This document shows positions 43,811 to 52,994 of a stretch of DNA of 64,000 nt, one piece after another (position 1 is the first letter of the stretch; each line of letters starts with the position of its first letter). The notes under the pieces were generated by a model. The model searched no databases, had not been told where the DNA came from, and saw only the letters and a program-made list of their open reading frames with translations. The translations under genes and the position numbers were made by a program. The stretch spans positions 1,426,001 to 1,490,000 of the forward strand of contig CAWKAJ010000002.1 of assembly GCA_963847595.1 (NCBI GenBank). Reading direction: 5' to 3'. The stretch comes from JACWAE01 sp963847595. GTDB taxonomy: Bacteria; Chloroflexota; Dehalococcoidia; SZUA-161.

Positions 43811-45028
43811 ATGAAAGCCCTGCAATTCTCCGTTACTGTCCCCCAGTTTGCAGCCTTAACTGTGCTGGGCAGGCTGAGCAAAAGGCTTTACTACCAGGGC
43901 CCTCTGGCCACGACACGGCTTGCCGATGTCCCCGAGCCAGCCTTGCCTTCCCCCGACTGGGTGAAAATCAAGACGCTCATGTGCGGATTGTGCGGGAGTG
44001 ACGTCAGCCTCATCTTTCTCAAGGACTCGCCGGCGGCTTCGCCCTTCACCTCGTTCCCCTGCACTATCGGGCATGAGTTCTGCGGCCAGGTGGTGGAAGT
44101 GGGGCAAAATGTCGGGGGCCTAAAAACGGGGGAACTGGTTACCGTTGCTCCGCATCTGGGCTGTGCTACCAGGGGAATCGGAACGGAATGCAGAGCATGC
44201 AGCATGGGCAGGCCCGCCAATTGTGAGAACTTCGCTGAGGGCGATGTCTCTCCGGGCCTGTTTATCGGCATATCTCGTGATTTAGGCGGGGGCTTCGCGC
44301 CGTATCTCGTGGCGCACCAGAGCCAGATCTTCAAATTGCCTCAAGGCGTATCCCCTAAAGAGGGCGCTATGATAGAGCCGCTTTCGGTAACGCTTCAGGC
44401 TGTGCTGGACAATATGCCCGGCCACGATGACCAGGTGCTCATCATCGGCGGCGGCGTGATAGGCAACCTCATCGTCCAGTCAATACGCGCCCTCGGCATA
44501 GACTGTCCTATCACGGTGGCGGAGCCCTCGCGCTTCCATGCGGCACTCGTCTCTCAAGCTGGCGCAAATAACCTCATCACCGATGGAGATATACTAAACA
44601 ATACCGTGAGCATCACCGGAGCCAAGGCATACAAACCGCTGCTTGGCGAAAAGATGCTCATGGGCGGCTTCACCAAAATATTCGACACCGTGGCCAGCAC
44701 CCAGACCCTCAACGCTGATATGAGAGCGCTGAGGACAGGCGGGGTGCTGAGCGTGGTGGGGATAGGTAAGGAAGTAAAGATCGACCTCACTCCCCTGTGG
44801 CTTAAACTCCAGACCATTAAAGGCGTTTATTGCTTCGGATATACCGATTTGCGTGGCAAAAAAGAGCACGTCTTCGAGATAGCCATAGATTTCGTCAAGC
44901 AGAAGAAGGTTTCCCTGGAACCCATGGTCACCCATACCTTCCCTCTCGAACATTACCGCGAGATGATTGAAGTTAACCTGCGCAAGGGGAAATACAAAGC
45001 GGTGAAGACCATGGTCTCCTTCGCCTAG
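43811..45028 (+). CDS. Zinc-dependent medium-chain alcohol dehydrogenase
   Basis: The product (405 aa) is an MDR-family dehydrogenase: catalytic zinc motif CGLCGSDV and GHEFCGQVVEVG, a structural-zinc-like set of four Cys (LGC, CRAC, NC) between residues 118 and 140, and the NAD-binding VLIIGGGVIGNLIVQ. It oxidises an alcohol or reduces an aldehyde. Its ribosome site is the AGGGGGTTGA end of repeat R7. It is followed after 62 bases by the glycyl radical enzyme gene with its own promoter, and may handle that enzyme's product. Confidence 0.92.
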   Translation: MKALQFSVTVPQFAALTVLGRLSKRLYYQGPLATTRLADVPEPALPSPDWVKIKTLMCGLCGSDVSLIFLKDSPAASPFTSFPCTIGHEFCGQVVEVGQNVGGLKTGELVTVAPHLGCATRGIGTECRACSMGRPANCENFAEGDVSPGLFIGISRDLGGGFAPYLVAHQSQIFKLPQGVSPKEGAMIEPLSVTLQAVLDNMPGHDDQVLIIGGGVIGNLIVQSIRALGIDCPITVAEPSRFHAALVSQAGANNLITDGDILNNTVSITGAKAYKPLLGEKMLMGGFTKIFDTVASTQTLNADMRALRTGGVLSVVGIGKEVKIDLTPLWLKLQTIKGVYCFGYTDLRGKKEHVFEIAIDFVKQKKVSLEPMVTHTFPLEHYREMIEVNLRKGKYKAVKTMVSFA

Positions 45029-45045
45029 AGGCTGGATATATTTAA

Positions 45046-45072
45046 TTGACTCGTCACAAGATTTGCTATAAT
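45046..45072 (+). promoter_or_regulatory. Predicted promoter of the glycyl radical enzyme gene
   Basis: TTGACT (45046-45051) and a perfect TATAAT (45067-45072), with a short 15-bp spacer, 18 bases before the ATG. Confidence 0.45.
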
Positions 45073-45090
45073 GATTACCGAGGGCAATAA

Positions 45091-47457
45091 ATGACAGACT
45101 CTATCGCCACCGCCGAAACAAAGGGTACATCGCAGCGTTTCCAACGTATCAAGCAGACGCTTCTCTCCACTCCCGTATACCTCTGCCCGGAACGCGCCTC
45201 CCTCGTTACCGACTATTTCAAGCACCATGACAACTCGCACGAGCCCATGGCCGTTCGCAGAGCCAGGGCCTTGCGCCACGTCCTCAGGCACAAGTCTGTT
45301 CGCATCTACCCGGATGAATTGATCGTGGGGAATATGGGCAGCCAGCGCATCTCTGCCATTATCCAACCAGAGCTGGCTGGAGTCTTCATGGGCACCGGCC
45401 TGCTGTGGATAAACAGGAGAAAAACAAATCCGCTGCGCATCTCATGGGCGGACCGTTCCAGGCTGCTGTTTCAGGTTTACCCCTATTGGCTTGTGCGCAA
45501 CATGCCTCTCAGGGCTTTCTTCCCCCATGTGCCGCAGTTCACGCGCTTCGCCCTGGAGCAGTTGAACCCTACCTATTATCTGATCAATGAAGCAGGTGGC
45601 ATCGGGCACTTCCTGCCCAACTATGAGAAGATGCTCGGTCTCGGCGTCAAGGGTTATCTTCAAACCATCGAAGGAAAAGATGGAGAACTTTATAAGGCAG
45701 TTCGCATCGCCTGTGAGGGTCTGGTTGACTTCGCCACCCGCTTCGCGCAGGAGGCCGAACTCCTGGCTGCCGAGGGAAAAGACTCTGCTCGTGCTGCAGA
45801 GCTCAAAGAGATAGCTCGTATTTGCCGCAAGGTACCGAATAACCCTGCTGAAACCTTTCATGAAGCTGTCCAGTCCCTGTGGTTGACTCATACGGCGATA
45901 AACCTCGAGGGTCTCAACTCCGCTATCTCATTTGGCAGATTGGACCAGTATCTCTACCCTTACTACCGGCGTGACCTGGAGCAGGGCAGAATCACCCCGG
46001 ACCGGGCCCGCGAACTCCTGCTGTGCTTCTCTGCGAAGTGCGCCGAGCATGTATTCCTGCTTTCCGAGAAGATCAGCCAGTACCACGGTGGCTACCTCGT
46101 AGTCCAGGCGGCGATAGTGGGAGGCACAGACCGCGAGGGGAAGGATGCCGTCAACGATCTTACCTACCTCTTCCTTGATGTGATGGAAGAGTCCGGCCTG
46201 CGGGACCCCAACTATCAGGCGCGTGTTCATGCCAAATCTCCCGAGAAGTACGTGACGCGAGTTGCCGATGTGGCTAAGCAGGGCAAAGCCGTGCCTGCAA
46301 TCTTCAGTGACGAAGCTGCCGAAGCCGCGCTCGTGGCGCATGGCTATCCTCTGGATGAGGCGCGCAACTACGGTGTTGTTGGATGTGTGGAGCTGGCATT
46401 GCCCGGCAAGAGCTTCTTCTCCACCGACGCAGCGCTATTCAATTTGCCGCTGTGTCTCGAGTTGGCGCTTAATCGAGGCAGGCTATTCAAAGGTCGCCGC
46501 CGCGTGGGCATGGCAACCCCGGATCCCGCCAGCTTTACCAGCATCGACCAGGTGATCGATGCCTATCGAGCGCAGGTGGAATACATGGTAGCCCGCATGA
46601 TCGCTGACATGCAGGTGATCGAGATAGGCAATCGCGACCACCATCCTACGCCCCTATCTTCCATGCTGGTAGACGGATGTCTGGATTCGGGGAAAGACCT
46701 CACTGCGGGAGGAGCGTCCTACAACTCAAGCGGAGTCCAGGGGGTAGGGGTGGCGGATGTTGCCGACTCGCTGGCAGCCCTGGACGAGGTGGTGTTCCGC
46801 AGCCATCGATATACCATGGCGCAGGTGCTCAAGGCCCTGCGCAGCGACTTCGCTTCCTCTCCCGAGGTTCTGGCTGCGCTGTTGAGAGCCCCCAAGTATG
46901 GCAACGACCATGCTCAGCCTGACGACTATGCCAATCTGGTGGCGCGCATTTTTCACTCAGCCCTGGCCAAGCACCGCAATACGCGTGGCGGCCCCTACGT
47001 ATCCGGATTCTACTCCGTCACGTGTCATGTGGCCTTCGGCCGGAAAGTCGGCGCTCTGCCCAGCGGCAGAAGGGCCGGCCAACCGTTCGCCGCCAGCCTG
47101 GGGCCGGCGAACGGAAAGGACCGCCTGGGTCCCACCGCCCTGCTCCGGTCGGTGGCGCACGTGGATTCCAGGTTATCGCCCAACGGCTACGCCCTGAACC
47201 TGCGTTTCGACCCTCAGACGCTGGCTGGCGATCGAGGAACCAACGTGCTGGTCGGTCTGGTCAAAGGCTTTTTCGAGTCAGGTGGGATGGAGATGCAACT
47301 GAACGTGCTGGACCCCGAGATGCTTGAGGATGCCCGCCGCAATCCGGGGAAATATCCCGAGCTGGTAGTCAGGGTATCGGGCTATTGCGCCTACTTCGAC
47401 GACCTCCCCGACGCCGCAAAACTGGAGATTATCTCACGCACCCGCATCCAGGCCTGA
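45091..47457 (+). CDS. Glycyl radical enzyme (PFL-like; dehydratase/decarboxylase class)
   Basis: The product (788 aa) has both catalytic signatures: active-site Cys432 in YGVVGCVELALPG and the radical Gly764 in RVSGYCAYF, 25 residues from the end. GCVE places it with glycerol/diol dehydratase, choline lyase, hydroxyproline dehydratase and arylacetate decarboxylase relatives rather than pyruvate formate-lyase, which has adjacent cysteines. The usual GCVEP reads GCVEL, so the substrate is open. The enzyme works only under anoxia. The radical-SAM activase normally encoded next door is absent from the window. GAGGG lies 7 bases before the ATG. Confidence 0.94.
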   Translation: MTDSIATAETKGTSQRFQRIKQTLLSTPVYLCPERASLVTDYFKHHDNSHEPMAVRRARALRHVLRHKSVRIYPDELIVGNMGSQRISAIIQPELAGVFMGTGLLWINRRKTNPLRISWADRSRLLFQVYPYWLVRNMPLRAFFPHVPQFTRFALEQLNPTYYLINEAGGIGHFLPNYEKMLGLGVKGYLQTIEGKDGELYKAVRIACEGLVDFATRFAQEAELLAAEGKDSARAAELKEIARICRKVPNNPAETFHEAVQSLWLTHTAINLEGLNSAISFGRLDQYLYPYYRRDLEQGRITPDRARELLLCFSAKCAEHVFLLSEKISQYHGGYLVVQAAIVGGTDREGKDAVNDLTYLFLDVMEESGLRDPNYQARVHAKSPEKYVTRVADVAKQGKAVPAIFSDEAAEAALVAHGYPLDEARNYGVVGCVELALPGKSFFSTDAALFNLPLCLELALNRGRLFKGRRRVGMATPDPASFTSIDQVIDAYRAQVEYMVARMIADMQVIEIGNRDHHPTPLSSMLVDGCLDSGKDLTAGGASYNSSGVQGVGVADVADSLAALDEVVFRSHRYTMAQVLKALRSDFASSPEVLAALLRAPKYGNDHAQPDDYANLVARIFHSALAKHRNTRGGPYVSGFYSVTCHVAFGRKVGALPSGRRAGQPFAASLGPANGKDRLGPTALLRSVAHVDSRLSPNGYALNLRFDPQTLAGDRGTNVLVGLVKGFFESGGMEMQLNVLDPEMLEDARRNPGKYPELVVRVSGYCAYFDDLPDAAKLEIISRTRIQA

Positions 47458-47532
47458 CGCGGCGTCTCTTGGTGCGCACCAAGTTGCCAACAGGTAGTCA
47501 ACGTAGTAGCCATACAAAGTAAATGGGCTGTG

Positions 47533-47940
47533 TTACCACCATCCGAAAAGGTTCTCGTTTCTTTGTCTTCTTCTCTTGGTCTTCTTTTTAGCCTTTGCTT
47601 TTGGTTTCTTATAGCTAACTTTTTTCTTTACAGTTTTGTATATTCGCTCACCTGTAAATGAGTGTTCGTATATTCGAACTTCAATCTTAGTTGCTTTGCC
47701 GTGGCAATTCTTACAAACTAGAAAACAATTGCGTTGACTATTGTTAGATGGGTTGTTGTCCTTGTGGTCGAAGTCGTAGCCCCTATCGCCCCATACAAGC
47801 CTGATTTTGCATTTCCTGCAACGCGAAGTTTTGTAGAACTTACCTTCGGGGTCATGCTTACCAGCAAGCAACCATTCAGTCTTCTTTTGCTTTAAAGTGA
47901 AAGGTCTCCTTCGCTTTTCGGGTTCACCGAAACCGAACAT
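47533..47940 (-). CDS. HNH endonuclease-like zinc protein
   Basis: The product (about 135 aa) has a zinc-finger HNH core: CRKCKIRLVWG, then DFDHKDNNPSNNSQRN and FLVCKNCHGKATK, giving CxxC-DH-N-CxxCH. A strongly basic tail (KAKAKKKTKRRRQ) would bind nucleic acid. Such small HNH proteins occur in phages and mobile DNA. The ATG at 47940 has GAGG 7 bases upstream; a TTG at 47946 is the alternative. Base composition is AT-rich compared with the flanking metabolic genes, suggesting transfer. Confidence 0.8.
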   Translation of the reverse strand: MFGFGEPEKRRRPFTLKQKKTEWLLAGKHDPEGKFYKTSRCRKCKIRLVWGDRGYDFDHKDNNPSNNSQRNCFLVCKNCHGKATKIEVRIYEHSFTGERIYKTVKKKVSYKKPKAKAKKKTKRRRQRNENLFGWW

Positions 47941-47960
47941 ATCCAAACCTCATCAACTAT

Positions 47961-47989
47961 TTGCGATATTCTACCGCGAAATGTATACT
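47961..47989 (+). promoter_or_regulatory. Predicted promoter of the 48038 gene
   Basis: TTGCGA (47961-47966) and TATACT (47984-47989), 17-bp spacing, 48 bases before the ATG and divergent from the HNH gene. Confidence 0.5.
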
Positions 47990-48037
47990 AGGCAAGAGTA
48001 TCATTTATCGTAAGTGGCAGATAAGGGGGTTAATAAA

Positions 48038-48562
48038 ATGGACGTGACAACTGTCGCGATTACACTTGGTACGAGCTTCTTCGTTATGGTGACAGGAGTA
48101 GCTGTGAGTCTAGGAGTGCCGTATATCCAGACTAAAAAAGACCTAGAGCGTGAGCGCCGGCAAAGGCGGCGGGAAGTGACGTCCGAGCCTCTAATTAGAT
48201 TGAGAGGGGTGGTTGCAGATACGGCTAAAGAGTGGTCTATGTATCTAACATCGGCGCGCTTGTCTAAGGATAATCCTCAGAGCGAGAAAGCAGCACAGAA
48301 TGCCACAGAGGCTCAGAAAAAGCTAGCGGCTTTCTTGCGCGAAGGAGTTTGGCTTAGAACAGTCTACACAGTCCCATATCCAGAAATTCAGAGTGAATTT
48401 AAAAAAACATGGGATAATTGGCTAGAAATGCAGGTGTTGTTACTGAAGTCAGAGAAAGACCCAAGTCAGATAGATACTGATAAATTGCATAAACTAGACG
48501 AAGAGATGGAAGCAACAATCTTAAAAATTCAGTCTTTAATCAACAAAAGGTTGGAAGAATAG
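48038..48562 (+). CDS. Membrane-anchored coiled-coil hypothetical protein (174 aa)
   Basis: The protein is not recognised. It has an N-terminal membrane helix (VAITLGTSFFVMVTGVAVSL), a basic stop-transfer (RERRQRRREV) and a long helical cytoplasmic domain. The ATG at 48038 has AGGGGGT 8 bases upstream and a promoter at 47961-47989. It is AT-rich like the divergent HNH gene, so the pair probably arrived together. Confidence 0.72.
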   Translation: MDVTTVAITLGTSFFVMVTGVAVSLGVPYIQTKKDLERERRQRRREVTSEPLIRLRGVVADTAKEWSMYLTSARLSKDNPQSEKAAQNATEAQKKLAAFLREGVWLRTVYTVPYPEIQSEFKKTWDNWLEMQVLLLKSEKDPSQIDTDKLHKLDEEMEATILKIQSLINKRLEE

Positions 48563-48589
48563 GATATTAGACGACCTAAGGACAACCTC

Positions 48590-48985
48590 TTAGCACCCTT
48601 GAAGTCCTACCCCGTTTAAGCCGGTAATATATATGGCGCGCCGTCGACCGCATTTAAAAATCGACCCCCGCATCCCGTATCGCGTTCGCATGTTTGCACT
48701 ATGAAACTTATGCGCGGCGTCTCGAAGCTGACTTCGACCCAGGTGATTTGACGAACAGCGTTTCCCGTGCATGTAATCGTCGGTGATTGCGGAGACGCCT
48801 GAAGAGGCGGCTCGGAGCCCGGCAACCCAAGGCCGTATCAGCGAGGGCTGGAGCTTGGACTCCAGTCTTTTGCTATCTGCCAGGTCTACTGCGAACTGAC
48901 GCTTGTTCTCTTCGCCTTCCGTGCCCGTACAGCCACCTGCGCCGACCTTTTTGCCCTCAACGCTCACAAAGGGTATAATAAACAC
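48590..48985 (-). other. Possible decayed gene, frames broken
   Basis: Two overlapping minus-strand frames (48590-48985 and 48616-48825) are open but neither has a ribosome site, and the more protein-like stretch appears to shift frame near 48810. With 48563-49096 otherwise empty apart from the promoter at 48951, this may be a frameshifted remnant or chance open frame. No family recognised. Confidence 0.2.
48951..48979 (+). promoter_or_regulatory. Predicted promoter of the AOR gene
   Basis: TTGCCC (48951-48956) and a perfect TATAAT (48974-48979), 17-bp spacing, about 118 bases before the GTG start. Confidence 0.5.
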
Positions 48986-49096
48986 AACTAGAGAAGGGAA
49001 CCCATCATAGATTTATCGCAAAGATTTTGAGCACACGCTCCGGGTCTTTGCTTTTTGTTGCCTTTGGCTAATCGAATAGGATGCACCGGGGGCCAC

Positions 49097-51256
49097 GTGA
49101 ACATTCTACGGCAAATCAAATATGAACCCGCCAGAGTTGCGGGTGGCTACACGGACCGCATACTGAGGGTTGGTTTAGGCACGCAGGAAATCACCATTCA
49201 ACAGCTTCCGCCCGACTTCAAGAACAAATACATCGGGGGCCGCGGATATGCCCTCAAACTGATCTGGGACGGCACCACGCGCGAGACCCGCTATGATAGC
49301 CCTGACAATATTCTGGTAATGGCCTCCGGACCGCTCGGGAACGAGCCGGGATTCCCGGGCACGGGCAAGTTCATCGTCGGCACTATCTCGCCTCTGACCG
49401 ACACATTTATCGACTCCAACGTCGGCGGCCATTTCGCGCCGCTGCTGAAGCTCGCAGGTTTCGATGCGCTGGCTGTTTCCGGGATATCCCAGAAGGATGT
49501 GGTCATTCTGGTTGATGGCGATGCCGGAACCATTAGCATCGCCGCTGCGCCTTCTTACGGCAAGGAAATAGATGACGGCTCCCTCTCCTTTGGCGAAAGA
49601 CTGCTGCGGGAAGTCGGCGGCGGAGGCTACAGCGACTCCGTTGCTGCCGTAACGGTGGGGGAGGGCGCGCGCCACGCCCGGTTCGGGATTGTCAACAGCC
49701 TCTTCTATGACAGAAAGCGAGACCGCATTCGCTGTAAGCAGGCTGGCCGGGGCGGTACGGGGACTGTCATGCGCTTCAAGGGGCTCCGCGCCATTGTGAC
49801 ACGTTCCAGCCTGCCCAAGGCAAACGGGAATAATGCCGTAGACCGCGAAGGCGTGCGACAGGCAGGCTCCCAGCTCAAGGAGGTCGTCTTAAAAGCCGAC
49901 CCTCAGCAGCTTCATCTATCTGCCTGGGGCACCACGATTCTGTCCGAGTACATGGATAAATTCCATCTCTTCCCCATAAACAACTATCAGTACGGGCAGG
50001 GCCCGGAATCATCGAAGCTCTTTGCGCGTGTTTTCTATGACACGTATTTCAGCAAGAAGACGCCCGACGGCTGCTATTACGGATGCAATCTCGCCTGCGC
50101 CAAGGGTGCCGAGGACGTCCAAATCACGCGCGGCCCGCGGGCCGGGCAAAAGTTCAGCATCGACGGCCCCGAGTACGAGACTGTTGGCGCGGTCGTTTGC
50201 ATGGGCATATTCGACCCCCACTTTGTCATGGAATACAACTGGTACTGCGATCAATATGGCCTAGACACTATTTCCACAGGCGTCACAATTGCATTCTTCA
50301 TGGAGTGCTTCGAGCGAGGATTTCTCAGCGCCGGTGACATCGGTTACGAGTTGAGGTTTGGCAATATGGATGCCGCGAGCAGGCTGTTGCATGAGATCGC
50401 TAGCGGAGAAGGTTTCGGCAAAGTCGCAGGCCAGGGTGTGGCCAGAGGCAAGGTATGGGTTGCCCGGAAGTATGCAGCACGACATCACACCTCGGAACAA
50501 GCTGCCCTGGCTGAGTTGAACAAATTCGGCATGGAAGTGAAGGGGCTCGAGTTCTCCATGTACGTCAGCAAAGAGTCGCTGGCCCAGCAGGGCGGATATG
50601 GCTTCGCTCTGAAGGGGCCGCAGCATGACGAGGCATGGCTCATCTTCATAGACCAGGTTCACAAGGAGCTGCCCACCTTTGAACAGAAGGCGAATGCGCT
50701 TAAGTGGTTCCCCCTGATTCGCACCTGGTTCAACGCTACCGGGCTCTGCAAGCTGCCCTGGATAGACGTGCGCAATCCCGAGGCCGCCCAGACTAGCGAG
50801 CCCTCGAGGAATCTCCCCACGCTGGCACATTACGTAAAGTACCTCAATGCGACCACAGGCAGCAATAAGGTGCTGCAAGACATTCTGGACGATTCCGAAA
50901 GGCTCTACATCCTGCAGAAACTTATCAATCTACGCCAGGGCAAAGGGACCCGCGCCAGCGATCAGATTCCCCTGAGGGCCATGGGGCCGGCCTATTTCAA
51001 TGAATACCAGTCTCGAGCTGAATACTATGACGAATGGCTGACCAAGCAGCTTGGCAACGATAAGCTCCCCGCCAGCCCCGAACAGCGCCATAAACTTCTC
51101 ATGGAAAAGAGGATGCAGGCCTATCAGCAGCTCTGCGATATTGTCTACCAGGAGAAAGGATTCACATCCGACGCGATACCCAAGCGTGAGGTCGTGGAAA
51201 GATTCGGGCTGATGGACGAGAAGGCAAGCCGGCTACTTAAGGAATTCGGCGTTTGA
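49097..51256 (+). CDS. Aldehyde:ferredoxin oxidoreductase family tungsten/molybdenum enzyme
   Basis: The product (about 719 aa) has the AOR N-terminal domain with YIGGRGYALKLIWD and MASGPLGNEPGFPGTGKF, which binds the bis-pterin cofactor. In the Fe4S4 region CYYGCNLACAKGAED follows a Cx3Cx3C pattern instead of the Cx2Cx3C of classical AOR; the fourth Cys is likely in GLCKLPWID. That variant spacing is, as I recall, seen in clades related to the benzoyl-CoA reductase BamB subunit, so an aldehyde substrate should not be assumed. The GTG at 49097 follows CGGGGG; the frame runs to 49055. A MoaD-like carrier gene follows. Confidence 0.9.
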   Translation: MNILRQIKYEPARVAGGYTDRILRVGLGTQEITIQQLPPDFKNKYIGGRGYALKLIWDGTTRETRYDSPDNILVMASGPLGNEPGFPGTGKFIVGTISPLTDTFIDSNVGGHFAPLLKLAGFDALAVSGISQKDVVILVDGDAGTISIAAAPSYGKEIDDGSLSFGERLLREVGGGGYSDSVAAVTVGEGARHARFGIVNSLFYDRKRDRIRCKQAGRGGTGTVMRFKGLRAIVTRSSLPKANGNNAVDREGVRQAGSQLKEVVLKADPQQLHLSAWGTTILSEYMDKFHLFPINNYQYGQGPESSKLFARVFYDTYFSKKTPDGCYYGCNLACAKGAEDVQITRGPRAGQKFSIDGPEYETVGAVVCMGIFDPHFVMEYNWYCDQYGLDTISTGVTIAFFMECFERGFLSAGDIGYELRFGNMDAASRLLHEIASGEGFGKVAGQGVARGKVWVARKYAARHHTSEQAALAELNKFGMEVKGLEFSMYVSKESLAQQGGYGFALKGPQHDEAWLIFIDQVHKELPTFEQKANALKWFPLIRTWFNATGLCKLPWIDVRNPEAAQTSEPSRNLPTLAHYVKYLNATTGSNKVLQDILDDSERLYILQKLINLRQGKGTRASDQIPLRAMGPAYFNEYQSRAEYYDEWLTKQLGNDKLPASPEQRHKLLMEKRMQAYQQLCDIVYQEKGFTSDAIPKREVVERFGLMDEKASRLLKEFGV

Positions 51257-51299
51257 CACAATCGGTAGGGCAAGCGGCTGAGAGAGGTCCTTCAGTAAC

Positions 51300-51396
51300 G
51301 GGGAGTTCAGAGGGGCGAAGCCCCTTTGACGAGGGATTTGGGGGTGTCCCCCAACTTTAAAAGTCCCCCAAGACTTGGGGGACTACAGGGGGTTGA
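51300..51396 (+). repeat. Three-hairpin repeat (R8)
   Basis: Full copy with hairpins GGGGCGAAGCCCC, GGGGGTGTCCCCC and CCCCCAAGACTTGGGGG, ending AGGGGGTTGA 50 bases before the MoaD-like start. It splits the AOR gene from its probable partner. Confidence 0.86.
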
Positions 51397-51446
51397 AAAA
51401 CCTCGCTAAACGCTCTTTGAGAGATAGCGGCTCGAACGCAATCAGC

Positions 51447-51704
51447 ATGAAGCAGACAATGAAAGTCTCAATTCACTTCTTCGGAACGCAACGCACGATA
51501 ACCAAAACAGACAGCATACACATGCCCATAACGGAGAGAACGTGCGTGACCGATGCCCTGGAATACGTCAAGCAGCGCTACCCCGATCTGCCTCTGGACA
51601 AGAAGACAGTTCTCGTAACCGTCAACCAGGAAATGGCATCCCTGGAAACACTGCTCCGGGAAAATGACATCGTCCTGTTTATCCCCCATATTGGCGGAGG
51701 CTGA
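51447..51704 (+). CDS. MoaD/ThiS family sulfur carrier protein
   Basis: The product (about 85 aa) has a ubiquitin-like fold: KVSIHFFGTQRTI as first strand, VTDALEYVKQRYPDLPL helix, VTVNQEMAS, and the C-terminal ENDIVLFIPHIGGG ending in the diglycine that is adenylated and thiocarboxylated. It donates sulfur for molybdopterin/tungstopterin. Its place right after an AOR gene is common and suggests a dedicated carrier for tungsten cofactor. The tail has one extra Gly. The start could be 51447 or 51459; neither has a good ribosome site. Confidence 0.88.
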   Translation: MKQTMKVSIHFFGTQRTITKTDSIHMPITERTCVTDALEYVKQRYPDLPLDKKTVLVTVNQEMASLETLLRENDIVLFIPHIGGG

Positions 51705-51730
51705 CCTGCTGAGCCTTGATTTTTCTGCCT

Positions 51731-52639
51731 TTAGCCCTTAATCGCCCCGAAGTCTATCAGGGATTTCCTCACGATACCCTTCTGCGCCTCCGTTATCTGG
51801 GGCAGAGGACTCTTGACATAAGGTTGGATGGGATGACCCAACTGGCGCATCGCCTCCTTCACCAGGGGAGATTGCACCGGCGCAGCTATCATCGAGACCA
51901 GCGCATAAATCTTCTCCTGCGCTCGAGAGGCCTTCTCCATATTCCCCTTTTTGAAGCTCTCATAGATGGAGACTATATCTCGGGGAACTATGCACGGGAT
52001 CGGGCATATCACCCCGGCACCCCCGAGCTGTAGGACCTGGAGGAAGATGAAGCTGATCCCGGTGAACACGAGGAAGGGCTCTTTCTTATTCATCTTCAAA
52101 ATCGTCTCGACTTTTTCCGCCGGCCCTGTCTCCTTAATCCCCACAATATTTTCTATGCGGGATAGCCTCGAAATCAGCTCGGGCGACATCTCAAAATGAG
52201 TGGCGTAGGGGAAGTCGTAGAGCAGGATCGGCAGGTCTACCGCTTTTGCGATTTCTTTGTAATGGTTGAATACCTCCTCATCCGTGAGGGGGAAATATAT
52301 CGGCAAAGTTATCATGAGGCCGTCTGCGCCTCTGCGTTTGGCATATCTGCTCAGCGTTATGACCTCGTCCGTGCCCATGCTCGAGGGACAGACGATGACG
52401 GGCACCCGTCCCTTCGCTTGCTCGACCACGATATCAATGACTTTTTTCCTCTCGCTTAGAGTCAGATAGGGATATTCCCCCGAGCTTCCCAGCGCCACCA
52501 GCCCGTGGACCCGACTCTTTATCAGGTAATCCACCTCGTACCTCAGGCCATTCTCGTCGATTCCGTGGTTCTTGTTCAGGGGAGTCATCATTGCGGGATA
52601 GACTCCCTCGAACTTCGTTTTCTTCGTCATCTTATTCAT
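51731..52639 (-). CDS. Dihydrodipicolinate synthase family aldolase/lyase
   Basis: The product (302 aa) is a class I aldolase of the DapA/NAL group: GVYPAMMTPL, ALGSSGEYPYLTLSER, Tyr141 in YDFPYATHF and the Schiff-base Lys169 in IVGIKETGP. The DapA pattern GTTGE reads GSSGE, so it is more likely a catabolic pyruvate aldolase or lyase than lysine biosynthesis. GGAGGTGA lies 9 bases before the ATG. It converges with the MoaD-like gene. Confidence 0.92.
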   Translation of the reverse strand: MNKMTKKTKFEGVYPAMMTPLNKNHGIDENGLRYEVDYLIKSRVHGLVALGSSGEYPYLTLSERKKVIDIVVEQAKGRVPVIVCPSSMGTDEVITLSRYAKRRGADGLMITLPIYFPLTDEEVFNHYKEIAKAVDLPILLYDFPYATHFEMSPELISRLSRIENIVGIKETGPAEKVETILKMNKKEPFLVFTGISFIFLQVLQLGGAGVICPIPCIVPRDIVSIYESFKKGNMEKASRAQEKIYALVSMIAAPVQSPLVKEAMRQLGHPIQPYVKSPLPQITEAQKGIVRKSLIDFGAIKG

Positions 52640-52794
52640 AGCCCTTTCACCTCCTCCTTGTCTCGGGTGTCCTCACTTCCGCTATCCTACTACGATATAT
52701 TTTATAATACAAGAAACCTTCGTTGAGTTTGAGCGCTTCCTTGCGGGATTCCGCAAGCAGCAAAGCATATGCTCTTTTGATGTCGTTTACAAAT

Positions 52795-52893
52795 GGGGTG
52801 TGCAGAGGGGTCCTTCCTTCAGGAAGGACTGAGGGCTTGGGGGTATCCCCCAACTTCAAAATTCCCCCAAGAGTGGGGGACACAGGGGGTTGA
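52795..52893 (+). repeat. Three-hairpin repeat (R9)
   Basis: Copy whose first hairpin is TCCTTCCTTCAGGAAGGA, a third alternative sequence with intact pairing. It ends AGGGGGTTGA 101 bases before the SMP-30 gene. It fills most of the gap 52640-52994. Confidence 0.86.
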
Positions 52894-52994
52894 AAAGGAT
52901 TTTGCAAACACCCTCATTCTCCCTCAGTTGACAAGTCAGCATACCAGATGTTATAAGAACCCACCAGGGTCAGGATTGGAAAAAGGAATCTCTC

